From assembly GCF_002575655.3 (NCBI RefSeq), contig NC_053040.3, forward strand, positions 224,764,628-224,828,627: a stretch of DNA of 64,000 bases, written 5' to 3'. This document shows positions 1 through 12,369 of the stretch, piece after piece (positions within the stretch are counted from its first letter, which is position 1; every line of letters begins with the position of its first letter). A program made the position numbers and the translations under genes. The stretch comes from Aegilops tauschii subsp. strangulata (taxonomy: Eukaryota; Streptophyta; Magnoliopsida; Poales; Poaceae). The notes below the pieces were generated by a model that was not told the origin of the DNA, did not search any database, and saw only the letters and a program-made list of their open reading frames with translations.

Positions 1-493
1 AATCTGGATTCCTTTGCCAAGGCAATTGCACCAGTATTGTCACAAAAGATTTTCATTGGACCCGATGCACTAGGTATGACACCTAGATCAGATATGAACT
101 CCTTCATCCAGACTCCTTCATTTGTTGCTTCCGAAGCAGCTATGTACTCCGCTTCACACGTAGATCCCACCACGACGCTTTGCTTAGAACTGCACCAACT
201 GACACCTCCACCGTTCGATATAAACACGTATCCGGTTTGTGACTTAGAGTCATCCGAATCAGTGTCAAAGCTTGCATCGACGTAACCATTTACGACGAGC
301 TCTTTGTCACCTCCATAAACGAGAAACATATCCTTAGTCCTTTTCAGGTATTTCAGGATGTTCTTGACCGCTGTCCAGTGATCCACTCCTGGATTACTTT
401 GGTACCTCCCTACTAAACTGATAGCAAGGCACACATCAGGTCTGGTACACAGCATTGCATACATGATAGAGCCTATGGCTGAAGCATAGGGAA
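1..493 (-). pseudogene. pol: Copia 1 pol, C-terminal part (end of RT, RNase H)
   Basis: Read on the minus strand, this encodes the RNase H domain of an Angela/BARE pol. GYVDASFD (first catalytic Asp), STCEAEY (catalytic Glu) and CDNTGAIALAKE (catalytic Asp) are all readable and in register with the pol of Copia 2 at about 47000-47500. The reading frame is cut at 493 by the Sabrina-like insertion and resumes at 21354, and the sequence also runs off the window edge. It is a fragment of a dead element. The tryptophan codon TGG of the GVWMKEF segment near 110 is intact, whereas Copia 2 has a TAG at that place. Confidence 0.85.
489..493. repeat. TSD gggaa (left copy) of the Sabrina-like element
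   Basis: The pentamer gggaa directly precedes the LTR at 494 and is repeated at 21349-21353 directly after the other LTR. This fixes both element ends and shows integration into Copia 1 pol. Confidence 0.95.
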
Positions 494-2088
494 TGCTACC
501 TCTTGAGCACTGCGTTGGTTTTCCCTTGAAGAGGAAAGGGTGATGCAGTAAAGTAGCGTAAGTATTTCCCTCAGTTTTTGAGAACCAAGGTATCAATCTA
601 GTAGGAGACCATGCTCGAGTCCCACGCACCTACACAAACAAATAAGAACCTCGCAACCAACGCGATAAAGGGGTTGTCAATCCCTTCACGGTCACTTACG
701 AGAGTGAGATCTGATAGATATGATAAGATAATATTTTTGGTATTTTTATGATAAAGAGAAATAAAGATGCAAAGTAAAATAAATGGCAATAAAATAGCTA
801 AGTGTTGGAAGAATAATATGATGGAAAATAGACCCGGGGGCCATAGGTTTCACTAGTGGCTTCTCTCAAGAGCATAAGTATTACGGTGGGTGAACGAATT
901 ATTGTCGAGCAATTGATAGAATTGAGCATAGTTATGAGAATACCTAGGTATGATTATGTATATAGGCATCACATCCGCGACAAGTAGACCGAAACGATTC
1001 TGCATCTACTACTGTTACTCCACACATCGACCGCTATCCAGCATGCATCTAGAGTATTAAGTTCATAAGAACAGAGTAATGCTTTAAGCAAGATGACATG
1101 ATGTAGAGGGATAAACTCATGCAATATGATATAAACCCCATCTTTTTATCCTCGATGGCAACAATACAATACGCGCCTTGCTGCCCCTGCTGTCACTGGG
1201 AAAGGACACCGCATGATTGAACCCAAAGCTAAGCACTTCTCCCATTGCAAGAAAGATCAATCTAGTAGGCCAAACCAAACTGATAATTCGAAGAGACTTG
1301 CAAAGATAACCAATCATACATAAAAGAATTCAGAGGAGATTCAAATATTGTTCATAGATAAACTTGATCATAAACCCACAATTCATCGGTCCCGACAAAC
1401 ACACCGCAAAAGAAGAGTTACATCAAATAGATCTCCAAGAGAATCGAGGAGAACTTTGTATTGAGATCCAAAGAGAGAGAAGAAGCCATCTAGCTAATAT
1501 CTATGGACCAGAAGGTCTAAGGTAAACTACTCACACATCATCGGAGAGGCTATGGTGTTGCTGAAGAAGCCCTCCGTGATCAATGCCCCCTCCGGCAGGA
1601 CGCCGGAAAAGGCCCCAAGATGAGATCTCACGGGTATAGAATGTTGCGGGGGTGGAATTAGGTTTTCATGGATGCCTCTGATGGTTTGGGGGTACGTAGG
1701 TATATATAGGAGGAAGAAGTAGGTCGGTGGAGCCACGAGGGGCCCACGAGGGTGGAGGGCGCGCCCAGGGGGGTAGGCGCGCCCCCCTACCTCGTGGCTT
1801 CCTCGTCTGTTGCTTGACGTCCACTCCAAGTCCTCTGGATCACGTTTGTTCCGAAAATCACGTTCCCGAAGGTTTCATTCCGTTTGGACTCCGTTTGATA
1901 TTCTTTTTCTGCGAAACATTGAAATAGGCAAAAAACAACAATTTGGGCTGGGCCTCCGGTTAATAGGTTAATCCCAAAAATAATATAAAAGTGTATAATA
2001 AAGCCCAATAAACATCCAAAACAGAATATAATATAGCATGGAACAATACAAAATTATAGATACGTTGGAGACGTATCAAGCATCCCCA
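494..2088 (-). repeat. 3' LTR of the Sabrina-like element
   Basis: A 1595-bp LTR that pairs over its full length with 19756-21348, with scattered substitutions and small indels. It has TG...CA termini on the minus strand. In element orientation a TATA box lies at 1699-1710, followed by the stretch giving rise to several shadow reading frames. Confidence 0.93.
1699..1710 (-). promoter_or_regulatory. LTR TATA box
   Basis: On the minus strand this reads CCTATATATACC, downstream of the GC-rich upstream part of the LTR. It is conserved in the partner LTR at 20961-20973. Promoter activity is inferred from position and motif only. Confidence 0.6.
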
Positions 2089-2104
2089 AGCTTAATTCCT
2101 GCTC
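2089..2104 (-). other. Polypurine tract of the Sabrina-like element
   Basis: Minus strand TAAGCTTGGGGATGCT directly abuts the 3' LTR, the position of the plus-strand primer. Near copies occur inside the element at 18022-18036 and 18075-18090. Confidence 0.7.
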
Positions 2105-3689
2105 GTCCTTGAGTAGGTAAATGATAAAAACAGAATTTTTGATGTGGAATGCTACTTGGCATAATTTTCAATGTAACCCTCTTAATTGTGGTATGAATGT
2201 TCAGATTCGAAAGATTCAAGATAAAAGTTTAATATTGACATAAAAGTAATAATACTTCAAGCATACTAACTAAGCAATTATGTCTTCTCAAAATAACATG
2301 GCCAAAGAAAGTTCATCCCTACAATATCATATAGTTTGGTCATGCTCCATTTTCGTCACACAAGAATGCTCTCATCATGCACAACCCCGATGACAAGCCA
2401 ATCAATTGTTTGATACTTTAGTAATCTCAAACTTTTTTCAACTTTCACGCAATACATGAGCGTGAGCCATGGATAAAGCACTATGGGTGGAATAGAATAT
2501 AATGACGGGGATTATGTGGAGAAGACAAAAAAGGAGAAAGTCTCACATCAACGCGGCTAATCAACGGGCTATGGAGATGCCCATCAATTGATGTTAATGT
2601 GAGGAGTAGGGATTGCCATGCAACGGATGCACTAGAGCTATAAATGTATGAAAGCTCAACAAAAGAAACTAAGTGGGTGTGCATCCAACTTGCTTGCTCA
2701 CGAAGACCTAGGGCATTTGAGGAAGCCCATTGTTGGAATATACAAGCCAAGTTCTATAACGAAAAATTCCCACTGGTATATGAAAGTGACAAAACAAGAG
2801 ACTATCTATCATAAGGATCATGGTGCTACTTTGAAGCACAAGTGTGGAAAAAATGATAGTAGCATTGCCCCTTTTTATTTTATTTTCTTTTTTTGGGCCT
2901 TTCTTTTTTTCTTTTGGCCTTTCTCTTTTTTTGGGACAATGCTCTATGAATGATGATCATCACACTTCTATTTATTTACAGCTCAATGATTACAACTCGA
3001 TACTAGAACAAAGTATGACTCTATATGAATGCCTCCGGCGGTGTACCGGGATGGGCAATGAATCAAGAGTGACACTTATGAAATAATATGCATGGTGGCT
3101 TTGCCACAAATACGATGTCAACTACATGATCATGCAAGGCAATATGACAATGATGAACGTGTCATGATAAACGGAACGGTGGAAAGTTGCATGGCAATAT
3201 ATCTCGGAATGGCTATGGAAATGCCATAATAGGTAGGTATGGTGGCTGTTTTGAGGAAGATATAAGGAGGTTTATGTGTGATAGAGCGTATCGTATCACG
3301 GGGTTTGGATGCACCGGCGAAGTTTGCACCAACTCTCAAGGTGAGAAAGGGCAATGCACGGTACCGAAGAGGCTAGCAATGATGGAAGGGTAAGAATGCG
3401 TATAATCCAAGGACTCAACATTAGTCATAAAGAACTCACATACTTATTGCAAAAATCTACAAGTCATCAAAAACCAAGCACTACGCGCATGCTCTTAGGG
3501 GGATAGATTGGTAGGAAAAGACCATCGCTCGTCCCCGACCACCACTCATAAGGAGGACAATCAAAGAACACCTCATGTTTCAAATTGGTTACACAACGTT
3601 TACCATACGTGCATGCTACGGGATTTGCAAACTTCAACACAAGTATTTCTCAAATTCACAACTACTCAACTAGCACAACTTTAATATCA
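2105..3689 (-). other. Non-coding 3' internal region of the Sabrina-like element
   Basis: Between the PPT and the nested Copia I see no supported gene. It contains a pyrimidine run at about 2868-2935 with repeated CCTTT(C/T)T blocks. The short open frames have no recognisable domain. It is the continuation of 17538-18751 across the nested insertion. Confidence 0.6.
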
Positions 3690-3694
3690 CTACC
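3690..3694. repeat. TSD ctacc (left copy) of the Maximus-like Copia
   Basis: ctacc precedes TGTAAGTGC at 3695 and is repeated at 17533-17537 immediately after the second LTR. Confidence 0.95.
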
Positions 3695-5204
3695 TGTAAG
3701 TGCATCTAGTGCCCCTTAGTGATTTTGGTGTATTGAAGACTTATAGGTTAAGGGACTAATGTGTTTATGAGTGTACATAGGTCTATAAGTCTATGAGGAG
3801 TTTGATATTTACAGAGAAAGTCGACCCCTAAAAATGAATATCTTTGATTGAAGACTTTGGATTTCTGAAGACATCCTGAAGACTTTGAAAGTGAAGAAAT
3901 TGGTGTGACCTGAAGACTTGGTATTCATACGAGGAACATGAAGTGTGAAGACTTTTGTTTTCGTAGTTTCGTTTTTCGCTTTCTTGAGTCATAGGAAACA
4001 CCGTACTGTTAAAGGGGGTCGAGGAAATACTACGGAAAAATTTCCATGTGATGCTCAACTCGAAATCCTACACCTACCAATCCCTTCGAGTGAAGCCATT
4101 GGAAATCTCATACAGTTCAGTCATATTCTTCAGTGATAGAGACAAAGTTCTTCTGGTCTCTGAGGAATTTGTTCTGACTGAGGAGTTAGAAATTCGCCAG
4201 TGCGGATTGTCTACACTGTGAGGAACATGATAGCCTTGAGGAATTTGATACTCAAATTTCCGACCGTTGCTGTGCCTTGTGCCAGCTGTCCCCAAATATC
4301 TACCCACCTAACGGTCATATCATTGAAGGGCATTTATGTCTTATCATGTCGGGCTGCTCCCTAGGCTATAAATAACCGCCCCCTACAACCACTAGCTGGT
4401 TGGCTGCTCCGAGAGAAACTGACACTTGTCAATTGAGAGCATCCCATCCTCGGAGGACTTTGAGTGAAAATCATCGAGTGAGGAAAATCCAAACCCAAAC
4501 ACCTACAAACCCAAAGTGATTGAGCATCACTGAAGAGATTGATCCTGCATGGATCCGACGCTTGTTACCTTTGAAGACTGTGCTTCTTCCAGACGGTTAG
4601 GCGTCATGGTCTAGAGCATCCAAGAGAAATTGTGGATCGCCAAGTGACCGAGTCTGTGAAGGTTTGGAAGTCACCTGAAGACTTACCACGAGTGATTGGG
4701 CGAGGTCAGTGTGACCTTAGCTCAAGGAGAATACGGTGAGGACTGTGTGTCCGGGACTGTGTGTCCTCAGGTTTAAATACCTAGCCGCTCCAACCAGACG
4801 TACAACTGAGACAACAGTTGGAACTGGTCTACCAAATCATTGTCTTCACCAAGCTTACTGGTTCTATTACCTCAACTCTTTCATTTCCTCATAACTGTGT
4901 TGTACACTTGTTCATATCTGTGTTTGAAGACTTTGACTAAAGACTTTCCCAATTTCCTTAGTTCAAATTCTTCAGTCTGTTTGTCTTCATCCTGTGTTAT
5001 CTTGTGTTTACACTTTCTGTACTCTGTGCTCGTCTTCATTTCATCATGATGACTATGCTTGTGTTCTGTTATGTTTACTTTTGAGTACTTATTCTGCTGC
5101 AAGTAGTTCTTCACTAAGGAATTTCTTCACCCGCAAATTCCTCAGTGAAGAATTCATAAAAATCGCCTATTCACCCCCCCTCTAGTCGATATAACGCACT
5201 TTCA
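3695..5204 (+). repeat. 5' LTR of the Maximus-like Copia
   Basis: Starts TGTAAGTGCATCTAGTGCCC and ends AACGCACTTTCA. It pairs with 16024-17532 along its whole length with scattered differences. TATA box at 4366-4374. Repeated GAAGACTT and TTC(C/T)TCA words run through it. Confidence 0.95.
4366..4374 (+). promoter_or_regulatory. LTR TATA box
   Basis: CTATAAATA in the 5' LTR, conserved at 16695-16703 in the 3' LTR. It is the likely start signal for the genomic transcript of the element. Confidence 0.65.
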
Positions 5205-5206
5205 AT

Positions 5207-5218
5207 TGGTATCAGAGC
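5207..5218 (+). other. Primer-binding site (initiator tRNA-Met)
   Basis: TGGTATCAGAGC lies two bases after the LTR end and is the exact complement of the 3' end of plant initiator tRNA-Met without extra mismatch. Confidence 0.9.
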
Positions 5219-5271
5219 AAGGTACTCCCTTGTTCTATGTGATTTTGGTTTAACCGCCTGGAGTTTTAATT

Positions 5272-7848
5272 ATGTCGACCACAGGTATGATCAAGGTCTC
5301 TGCTGGGTGTCCTACCTTTGATGGGACGGACTACCCCTATTGGAAGAATAAGATGCGAATGCATCTTGAGGCAATTGATAACGATCTCTGGTATGTTGTG
5401 GAAAATGGTGTTCCCTCAGTCACACCTTCTCTAAATGCTGCTTATGTGAAGAGATTCAAGCAACTCGATTCTCAAGCGAAGAATATCATATGTGGCCATC
5501 TGAGCAAAGGACAGTATGTTAGAGTGAGTGCTTTGGAAACTGCTAAGCTTATCTGGGATAGGCTGTCCAAAGTCAATGAAGGAGTCTCAACACAGCGTGA
5601 CTCTCGAGTTGACGTTCTTCACAATATCTTGAACCGCTTCAAAAGACTCGACAATGAAAATGTTCAACAAACCTTCGATCGCCTCACTGACATCTCAAAT
5701 GAGCTTCAAGCACTTGGTGCCACTGACATCACCGACCATGAGGTGGTGAAGAAATTGCTGAGATCGCTTGATTCCTCATTTGATACTCTGGCACTAATGA
5801 TACAAGAACGTGGAGATTACAAGTCACTTGATCCCACTGATATCCTCGAGAGGCTAAACACTCATGAGTTCCAACTTCCTGAGAAGAGAGATCTCTATGG
5901 CTCGAGCTATGGCAGATCACGTGCCCTGAAGGCCAAGGCAGTTTCTGAGTCTGAAGATGAAGATTCTGGCAGCAGCCTTGGCGATCCTGAAGAACTGAGC
6001 CATGAACTAGCACTGCTCGTGAAGAAATTTCAGAAGTTCTCAAGACGTGGTCGCTTTGGAAAACCCTCAAGGAGCAATGATTCCTCATCCAGTGACTACA
6101 AGAAGAGGCTATGCCACAAATGCAAGAAACCTGGTCACAACATTCAAGATTGTCCTCAGTAGGAAAAGGAATCAAAGAAGAAGCAATACAAGGATTACAG
6201 TTCTGATGATGTGAAGAAGAAGAAGAAATCTTCAAAATCTTCATCATCAAAATCCTTGAAGTCTTCATCTCACAGGAAGAGCAGCTCCAAGAAGGCTCGG
6301 GCATTCATTGGCAAGGAAATGTACTCTGAAGCTGAATCTGAGGAACATGAGGAAGAGGAGGCATCTGAGGAGTCCGAGTCTGGTGTGGCGAGTCTATCTC
6401 TCGCTACTGCATTCTTCAGCAAGTCTATCTTCAACTCTGAAGAAAATGGCTTCACCAACAAGGCTGATGAAGGCAATGATGACAACGCTCCCACCTATTG
6501 CTTCATGGAAAAGGGTGCCAAGGTACTCAAATATACCTCCTCTGAATCTAGTGAGAATGAATCTAATGAAAACCTCAAGCCAAGCTACTCTAAACTTGCT
6601 AAGATTGCTGTGAAACAACAAAAGGCTTTTGAAAAGGTTCAAAACATGCTAGACAAAAGTGATGATATGTTGGGTGAAGAAATGGATCGCACTAAAACCT
6701 TGACTGTAAATCTTCAGAGACTTCAGTCTAGGTTTGACAACCTTTAAGGTCATCATAACACTCTCTTATCTGATCATGAGAAGCTTTCTTATGAATTTCT
6801 TCAAAGAAAGCAAGATCTTGAAAAGCTAAGAGTGAGTTATGAAGATCTTCAGGAGGAGCGCGATTCATTACTTGCTCAACAAATCAGTGCTGCTCAGGAA
6901 GAATTTGTTCCTCCATGTTTGAAGTGCATTGAACGTGAATCTGCTAATTCTTCACCTGAATGTTCAAATGCTTCTAATGCTACAAATTCTTCAACTGTCT
7001 CTGCTATCACTAATTCCTCATCTGAGGACATTGCTAGTATCACTGATGATGCAGGGCTGAAGGAATTGTACATGACAGGCATGTACAAAAGCCTCAAAGG
7101 GCACCAGACTCTTTGTGATGTGCTTAAAAAGCAGATCCTCAACAGGAACCCTAGGAAAGAGGGTATTGCCTTTGAGAGGAAAATCAATGCTGATGGAACT
7201 TATTGGAAGCCTGAGCAGTACCCCAAAACTTCATGGGTTGCTGCAAAGGGACCTCCAGTAGATCCATCTAATCTATCTAGCTTTAGATGTGATTCTCCTC
7301 ATTCTGCTGATGAGTCATTTGACTCCAACTATAAACTGTTCAAAAATCAGAATGGTGAAGTATTTGCTAGATATATTGGCACTGACTGCAGGAACGGTTC
7401 CCCTATGAAGAAAATCTGGGTTCCCAAAAGATGCCTTGAAAATCTTTAGGTGAATGTCATCATGACACCACCAGTGAAGAATAGGAACCCCAGATCAAAT
7501 TCTTCATATGGACCAAATTCTTCATATGGATCCAAGTCCTCATACGGACCAAATTCCTCACGTGGATCAAATTCCTCAAAAGGATCAAAGTCCTCATATG
7601 AACATCATCATGCTAACACCTCTGTTTCGCAGGGAAGAGTTAAGGGCTATGAATATGTGCATTATTCTTCAAACCATTATGTTCATAAGTCCTCGAAGAA
7701 TTTCTCTGCTGATTCATATGCTTATCCTAACTCCTCTTATGTGAAACGAAATGGACTGGCTTCTATGCCACCTTTCTCGTATGGAGCTCGCAGAGTGATG
7801 AACTCTTTGCCACCCCTTCAGATGTGGGTGGTGAAGAAAAAGAACTAA
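5272..7848 (+). pseudogene. gag: Gag polyprotein of the Maximus-like Copia, extended, three in-frame stops
   Basis: One continuous frame from ATG 5272 to TAA 7846-7848, interrupted by TAG 6160, TAA 6745 and TAG 7447. The first 296 residues are a Copia capsid region of the UBN2 type (FDGTDYPYWKNKM near the start) ending in a CCHC zinc knuckle, CHKCKKPGHNIQDC, at 6112-6153. Next come a Lys/Ser-rich basic stretch, an acidic stretch, and a coiled-coil-like segment (about 6590-6890). After that comes a conserved-looking block with a GTYWKPEQYPK-type motif, then a six-residue tandem repeat (7493-7609). Ordinary Copia gag ends soon after the knuckle, and the long extension is typical of Sireviruses. 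The product would coat genomic RNA in virus-like particles. It is dead as it stands. Confidence 0.85.
7493..7609 (+). repeat. 18-bp tandem repeat encoding a six-residue Ser-Tyr-Gly unit
   Basis: Six to seven diverged 18-bp units encode variants of SSYGPN, SSYGSK, SSRGSN and SSKGSK. The repeat keeps the gag frame open. Confidence 0.8.
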
Positions 7849-8080
7849 TTTCTTCTGCAGGGTCAGGTCTCCAGACGTGCGTAAACATCTGAAGAATTTG
7901 CTGGAGACCTGAGATTGCCTGAAAGGACGCAGGCTAATCATGAAGAAATGAACCCTCATTTCTCACATCCTCACTATGCTCTATCTGTTCTAATGCTTGA
8001 TGAAATTTATCTGATGAATTGTGATGTCATATTCTTCACTGATGAAGTATATGAGTTCGTAAGCTGCACTAATTCATCTG

Positions 8081-10660
8081 CAGGATGATCAACCCAAAGC
8101 CACTGAGTGGGTCCTCGATAGTGGATGTACAAATCACATGACCGGTGACAAGAATCTATTGATGGATGCTCCCTTATCTCCATCGCATCTGAAGCATATC
8201 ATCTTCGCAGACAAAGGAAAAAGCAAGGTATTGGGTCTAGGTAAGGTTGCGATCACAAGGGATCGACACATGGACAAGGTCATGCTTGTCGAGTCCTTAG
8301 GATACAACCTCATGTCTGTCTCAATGCTTTGTGATCTTGATATGGTTGTTGTCCTTGGCAAGTATCATTGTGTTGTGGTCTTGGAAGCTGAGAATTCCAA
8401 AGTCTTCGAAGGCTTTAGGAGAGGAGACTTGTATATTGTTGATTTCTCTACAGGACTTCAACCAGCCGTATGCCTACTTGCAAAAGCTTCAGAAGGCTGG
8501 CTATGGCATCGACGACTTGGTCATGCAGGCATGAGGAATTTGCACACGCTTGCGAAGAAGAAGCATGTCATTGGCATTGAGAACGTCAAATTCCTCAAGG
8601 ATCACTTGTGCGGAGCCTGTGAAGCTGGAAATATGACCAAGGCCAAGCATCCAGCAAAGACTATCATGACTACTACTCGACCATTTGAATTGCTTCACAT
8701 GGATCCTTTTGGTCCTAATCATTATTCTGCAGTTTCAAATGATGCATCTCAATATGGCTTTGTTATTGTTGATGATTACTCTCGTTACACATGGGTGCAG
8801 ATTGTCACTTACAAACATGAAGTGCAGGAAGTCTTCAAATGATTTTCTTTGAGGGCTTCAACCAACTTTGGTGTGAAGATCAAGCACATCAGAAGTGACA
8901 ATGGAACTGAGTTCAAGAATTCTGGTCTTGATGACTATCTTGATGAACTCAGTATTACTCATGAGTTATCTGCTCCTTATACCCCTCAGCAGAATGGCGT
9001 CGTGGAGCGCAAGAACAGGACTCTTGCTGAGATGGCTTGCACTATGCTTGATGAATACAAGACGCCTCGTCGTTTCTGGATTGAGGCAATTGATACTGCG
9101 TGCCACATCATCAATAGAGTATATCTTCACAAATTCTTCAAGAAGACTGCCTATGAACTCCTCACTGACAAGAAACCCAATGTGAGTTATTTCAAAGTCT
9201 TCGGTGCTAAATGTTGGATTAGAGATCCTCATCACAACTCAAAATTTGCACCGAAAGCACATGAAGGTTTTATGCTTGGTTACGGAAAGGACTCGCACAC
9301 CTACAGAGTCTTCAACAACGTTCTTCACAAGGTTGTTGAAACTGTAGATGTGCGGTTCGATGAAACTAATGGCTCGCAAAGAGAGCACCTACCTTCTGTG
9401 ATAGATGAACCGACACCTGAGGAAACTATCAAGTTCAAGGCTACTGAGGATGTCATCCCTACCGAAGAATCTGCTGAAGAATTCATTCCAGAACGTGAAG
9501 AACGTCGAGCTGATGCACCTGAAGAAAATGGTGCTGAAGAAAATGCTGATCAAATTCCTCGACGACAACCAGCTCATCCTCGCATTGCAAACGAAGTGCA
9601 AATTGAGAAAATCATGGACGACATTGAAGCACCAGGTCCTCTCACACGCTAAAGAGCTTCACATTTGTCTAACTTTTGTGGGCACTTTGCTTTTGTCTCT
9701 ATCACAGAGCCCACTAAGGTAGATGAAGCATTTCTGGAGCCTGAGTGGATTCAAGCTATGCAAGAAGAATTACATCATTTCGAGCTCAACAACGTCTGGG
9801 AACTGGTCAAACGTCCAGATCCTCGCAAGCACAATATCATTGGCACAAAGTGGATCTACCGCAACAAGCAATATGAAAATGGCCTTGTGGTGAGGAATAA
9901 GGCACGACTTGCAGTTCAAGGCTACACACATGTTGAAGGAATTGATTTCGATGAAACTTTTGCACCTGTTGCTAGACTTGAGGCTATTCGCATATTACTT
10001 GCTTATGCTAACCATCATGATATCACTTTATATCAAATGGATGTGGAAAGTACATTCATCAATGGTAAGCTTGAGGAAGAAGTATATGTTGCTCAACCCC
10101 CAGGTTTTGAAGATCCAAAGCATCCTGACAAAGTCTTCAGACTCAATAAGGCCCTCTATGGCCTCAAGCAGGCCCCTCGGGCATGGTATGATACTTTGAA
10201 GGAATTCCTCATGAAGAAAGGCTTCAAACCCGGTTCACTTGACCCTACTCTTTTCACTAAATCTTATGATGGTGAATTGTTTGTGTGCCAAATTTATGTT
10301 GATTATATTATCTTTGGTTGTACCGACCAACATTACAGTGATGAATTTGCCTATATGATGAGTGGAGAATATCAAATGTCTCTGATGGGAGAATTGAAAT
10401 TCTTCTTAGGTCTTCAAATTCGTCAACAGCGCAATGGCATATTCATATCTCAGGAGAAGTACCTCAAGGATGCACTGAGGAAACTCGGCATGCAAGATTG
10501 CAAAGGGGTCAAAATTCCAATGCCCACAAATGGCCATCTATGCACTGATGAAAATGGTATTGACTTCAATCAAAAGGTATACCGCTCCATGATTGGTTCT
10601 TTATTGTACTTATGTGCATCTAGGCCAGATATTATGCTTAGTGTTTGCATGTGTGCCTGA
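8081..10660 (+). pseudogene. pol: Pol of the Maximus-like Copia: protease, integrase, reverse transcriptase
   Basis: One frame, shifted relative to gag, with stops TGA 8840-8842, TAA 9650-9652 and TGA 10658-10660. Protease: DSGCTNH with the catalytic Asp codon at 8117. GAG-preIN zinc finger: WHRRLGHAG, then CGACEAG, near 8500-8625. Integrase core: MDPFGP, RSDNGTEF and a Glu in NGVVERKNR (about 8697-9015), so all three acidic residues are present. RT: QMDV with its Asp at 10040-10042 and GLKQAPRAW. The active-site box reads YVDY instead of YVDD (second Asp codon is TAT at 10304-10306), which should abolish polymerase activity. The gag-pol junction (7849-8080) has no long open frame. Confidence 0.88.
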
Positions 10661-11181
10661 TTTCAAGCTACACCGAAAGAATCACACCATAAGGCTGTGA
10701 AGCATATTCTTCGATATCTAGCTCACACACCAACACTAGGATTATGGTACCCCAAGGGCTCGACTTTTGATCTCATTGGATATTCAGACTCTGACTATGC
10801 TGGTGATCGTGTGGACCGCAAGTCAACTTCAGGTATATTGCTGCTGGTTCTTGTTGTGCTCAATTACTATGGATGAAGCAAACTCTCAAGGACTACGGCA
10901 TGAACATGAATAATGTGCCTCTCTACTGTGACAATGAGAGTGCAATCAAGATTGCTCACAATCCAGTTCAGCACTCGAAGACAAAGCACATTCAGATTCG
11001 TCATCATTTTCTTCGTGATCATGTGTTGAAGGGCGACATTTCTATTGAGCATGTGAAGACTGTAGAACACATAGCCGATATCTTCACAAAGCCCTTGGAT
11101 GAGAAGAGATTTAGCAAGTTGCGGTGTGAGCTAAATATCTTAGAATCTTCGAATGATCTTCGAAAAGGACACTCATCCTAA
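10661..11181 (+). pseudogene. pol: RNase H of the Maximus-like Copia, internally deleted and frameshifted
   Basis: Continues the pol frame with a YSDSDYAGD motif near 10785-10810 and a KSTSG segment at about 10820-10834. It then jumps, out of frame, to YIAAGSCCAQLLW at about 10840-10878. The normally intervening segment, including the conserved EAEY Glu, is missing. The rest (10873-11181) has CDNESAIKIAHNP, the second acidic site, and the HIADIFTKPL tail typical of Copia pol. The deletion of several tens of bases is inferred from family knowledge and from the Copia RNase H elsewhere in this window. Confidence 0.82.
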
Positions 11182-12369
11182 CACTTATGCAAAATTGATG
11201 ACTTAGATGTGCAACACGTGAAGAAAAGTTTTTCTTCAATCAATGAAGAATAACACTCTAAGTGTGAAGAAATTAACGAAGAATTTGATTCTCAGAGCCC
11301 TACGACAATTGTACGCGGTGTCTGAAATCATCATTCTTATATGGTGGGTCACGCCACCACCAAAAGTTGAAAATCTTCAATTTGAGTTTTTCCTCAGTTT
11401 TGAAATTCCCCAGTTGTTCATTTTCTTCAACTTTGCATTGTCTTCACCTTTTCCATCGTTCTTCTTCATTGGCTATATATATATATATGAGTTTATGTCC
11501 TCTACAGCATTCACTTATTGCTAATTCTTCAAGTTGCTTTTTCTGCTAAGTGAATGTGATCGGACCCTTCCCCCTCTATGCTAAACTCAACCCATTCTAT
11601 TCAAAAATTCTTCATGTGCGTTCTATTTGAAACTCGTTCAAAATCTTCACTGTGTCCTTGTCAGCTGAAGAATTTGCGAACGCAACGTTAAAACTTATCT
11701 TATCCAAAATTTTCGTTTTTGCCGCTCAAACCGTTCCACATCCCACGATAATACTTATCAATTCACCTACGATCTCACACGATCTCCACTTCTCAGTACG
11801 TGGGTGACACATGTCAAGTGAATGAGAAGGGTCAGGGGCACGTTCGTCCAATTTCTTCGGGCGAACAGTTTTTCACTCCTACTATAAATACCCCTCCCCT
11901 TCTTCACTTCACTTTTACTCCGCTCGACCTCTCTCCAGCTCGAGCTTCTCAAACCCTAGCGCCGACGCTACTTCATCGTCGCCGGTGAGGAAGAGCTTCA
12001 CTGCCTCGACCTCGTCGCCGTCGTACTCGCGCCGGCCGCGGATGTCTTCACTCCGCCGCCGCTGTAGCTGTCTTCCTCTGCCAAGTTAGGGCGTGGAAGA
12101 TCTGAACTGACGAACTTCACATCTACACTTCCCAGTTCGTCGTGTTCTTCGTCCAGGGTAATTAAAAATTACTTTTACTGCCCTCTTTGATTCGAATGTT
12201 TTCTACAAAATCTTCAAAGGTGTTTTATTCTTCAAATCCTCATACACTAAACACCTCACATGTCATCTGTTCTTGATTCATTTCTCTAAGCTACATTTTT
12301 ATTCAAGATTCCTCAATTGTGTGGATTCTCAATCTATACAACTCTGGAACCTAAGACAAAGAACGCTTA
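11182..12369 (+). promoter_or_regulatory. Spacer with gene-like internal promoter and leader of the Maximus-like Copia
   Basis: A 1.2-kb non-coding stretch between pol and the third ORF. It is A+T-rich until about 11870. A TATA box (11883-11890) is then followed by a leader that turns GC-rich, with AAACCCTAGCGCCGACG at about 11949, (CCG)-type stretches to 12070, and a donor-like GG|GTAATT at 12158. This looks like the 5' end of an ordinary grass gene. A microsatellite (TA) run lies at 11476-11490. Function is inferred. Confidence 0.5.
11883..11890 (+). promoter_or_regulatory. Candidate internal TATA box ahead of the third ORF
   Basis: TATAAATA, followed by a pyrimidine-rich C/T leader (CCCCTCCCCTTCTTCACTTC), as at grass core promoters. 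It is independent of the LTR TATA boxes at 4366 and 16695. Confidence 0.5.

Noticed and set aside
1727..1927. Small plus- and minus-strand frames in the Sabrina-like LTRs (for example 1527-1829 and 20794-21099)
   Set aside because: They recur because the LTR recurs, change frame between copies and have no domain.
5207..5218. tRNA gene fragment
   Set aside because: Only the 12-base primer-binding complement is present, with no cloverleaf. The same holds for the other PBS sites.
5729..6304. 191-codon minus-strand frame
   Set aside because: Antisense to gag of the Maximus-like element. The plus strand has the zinc knuckle and capsid motifs.
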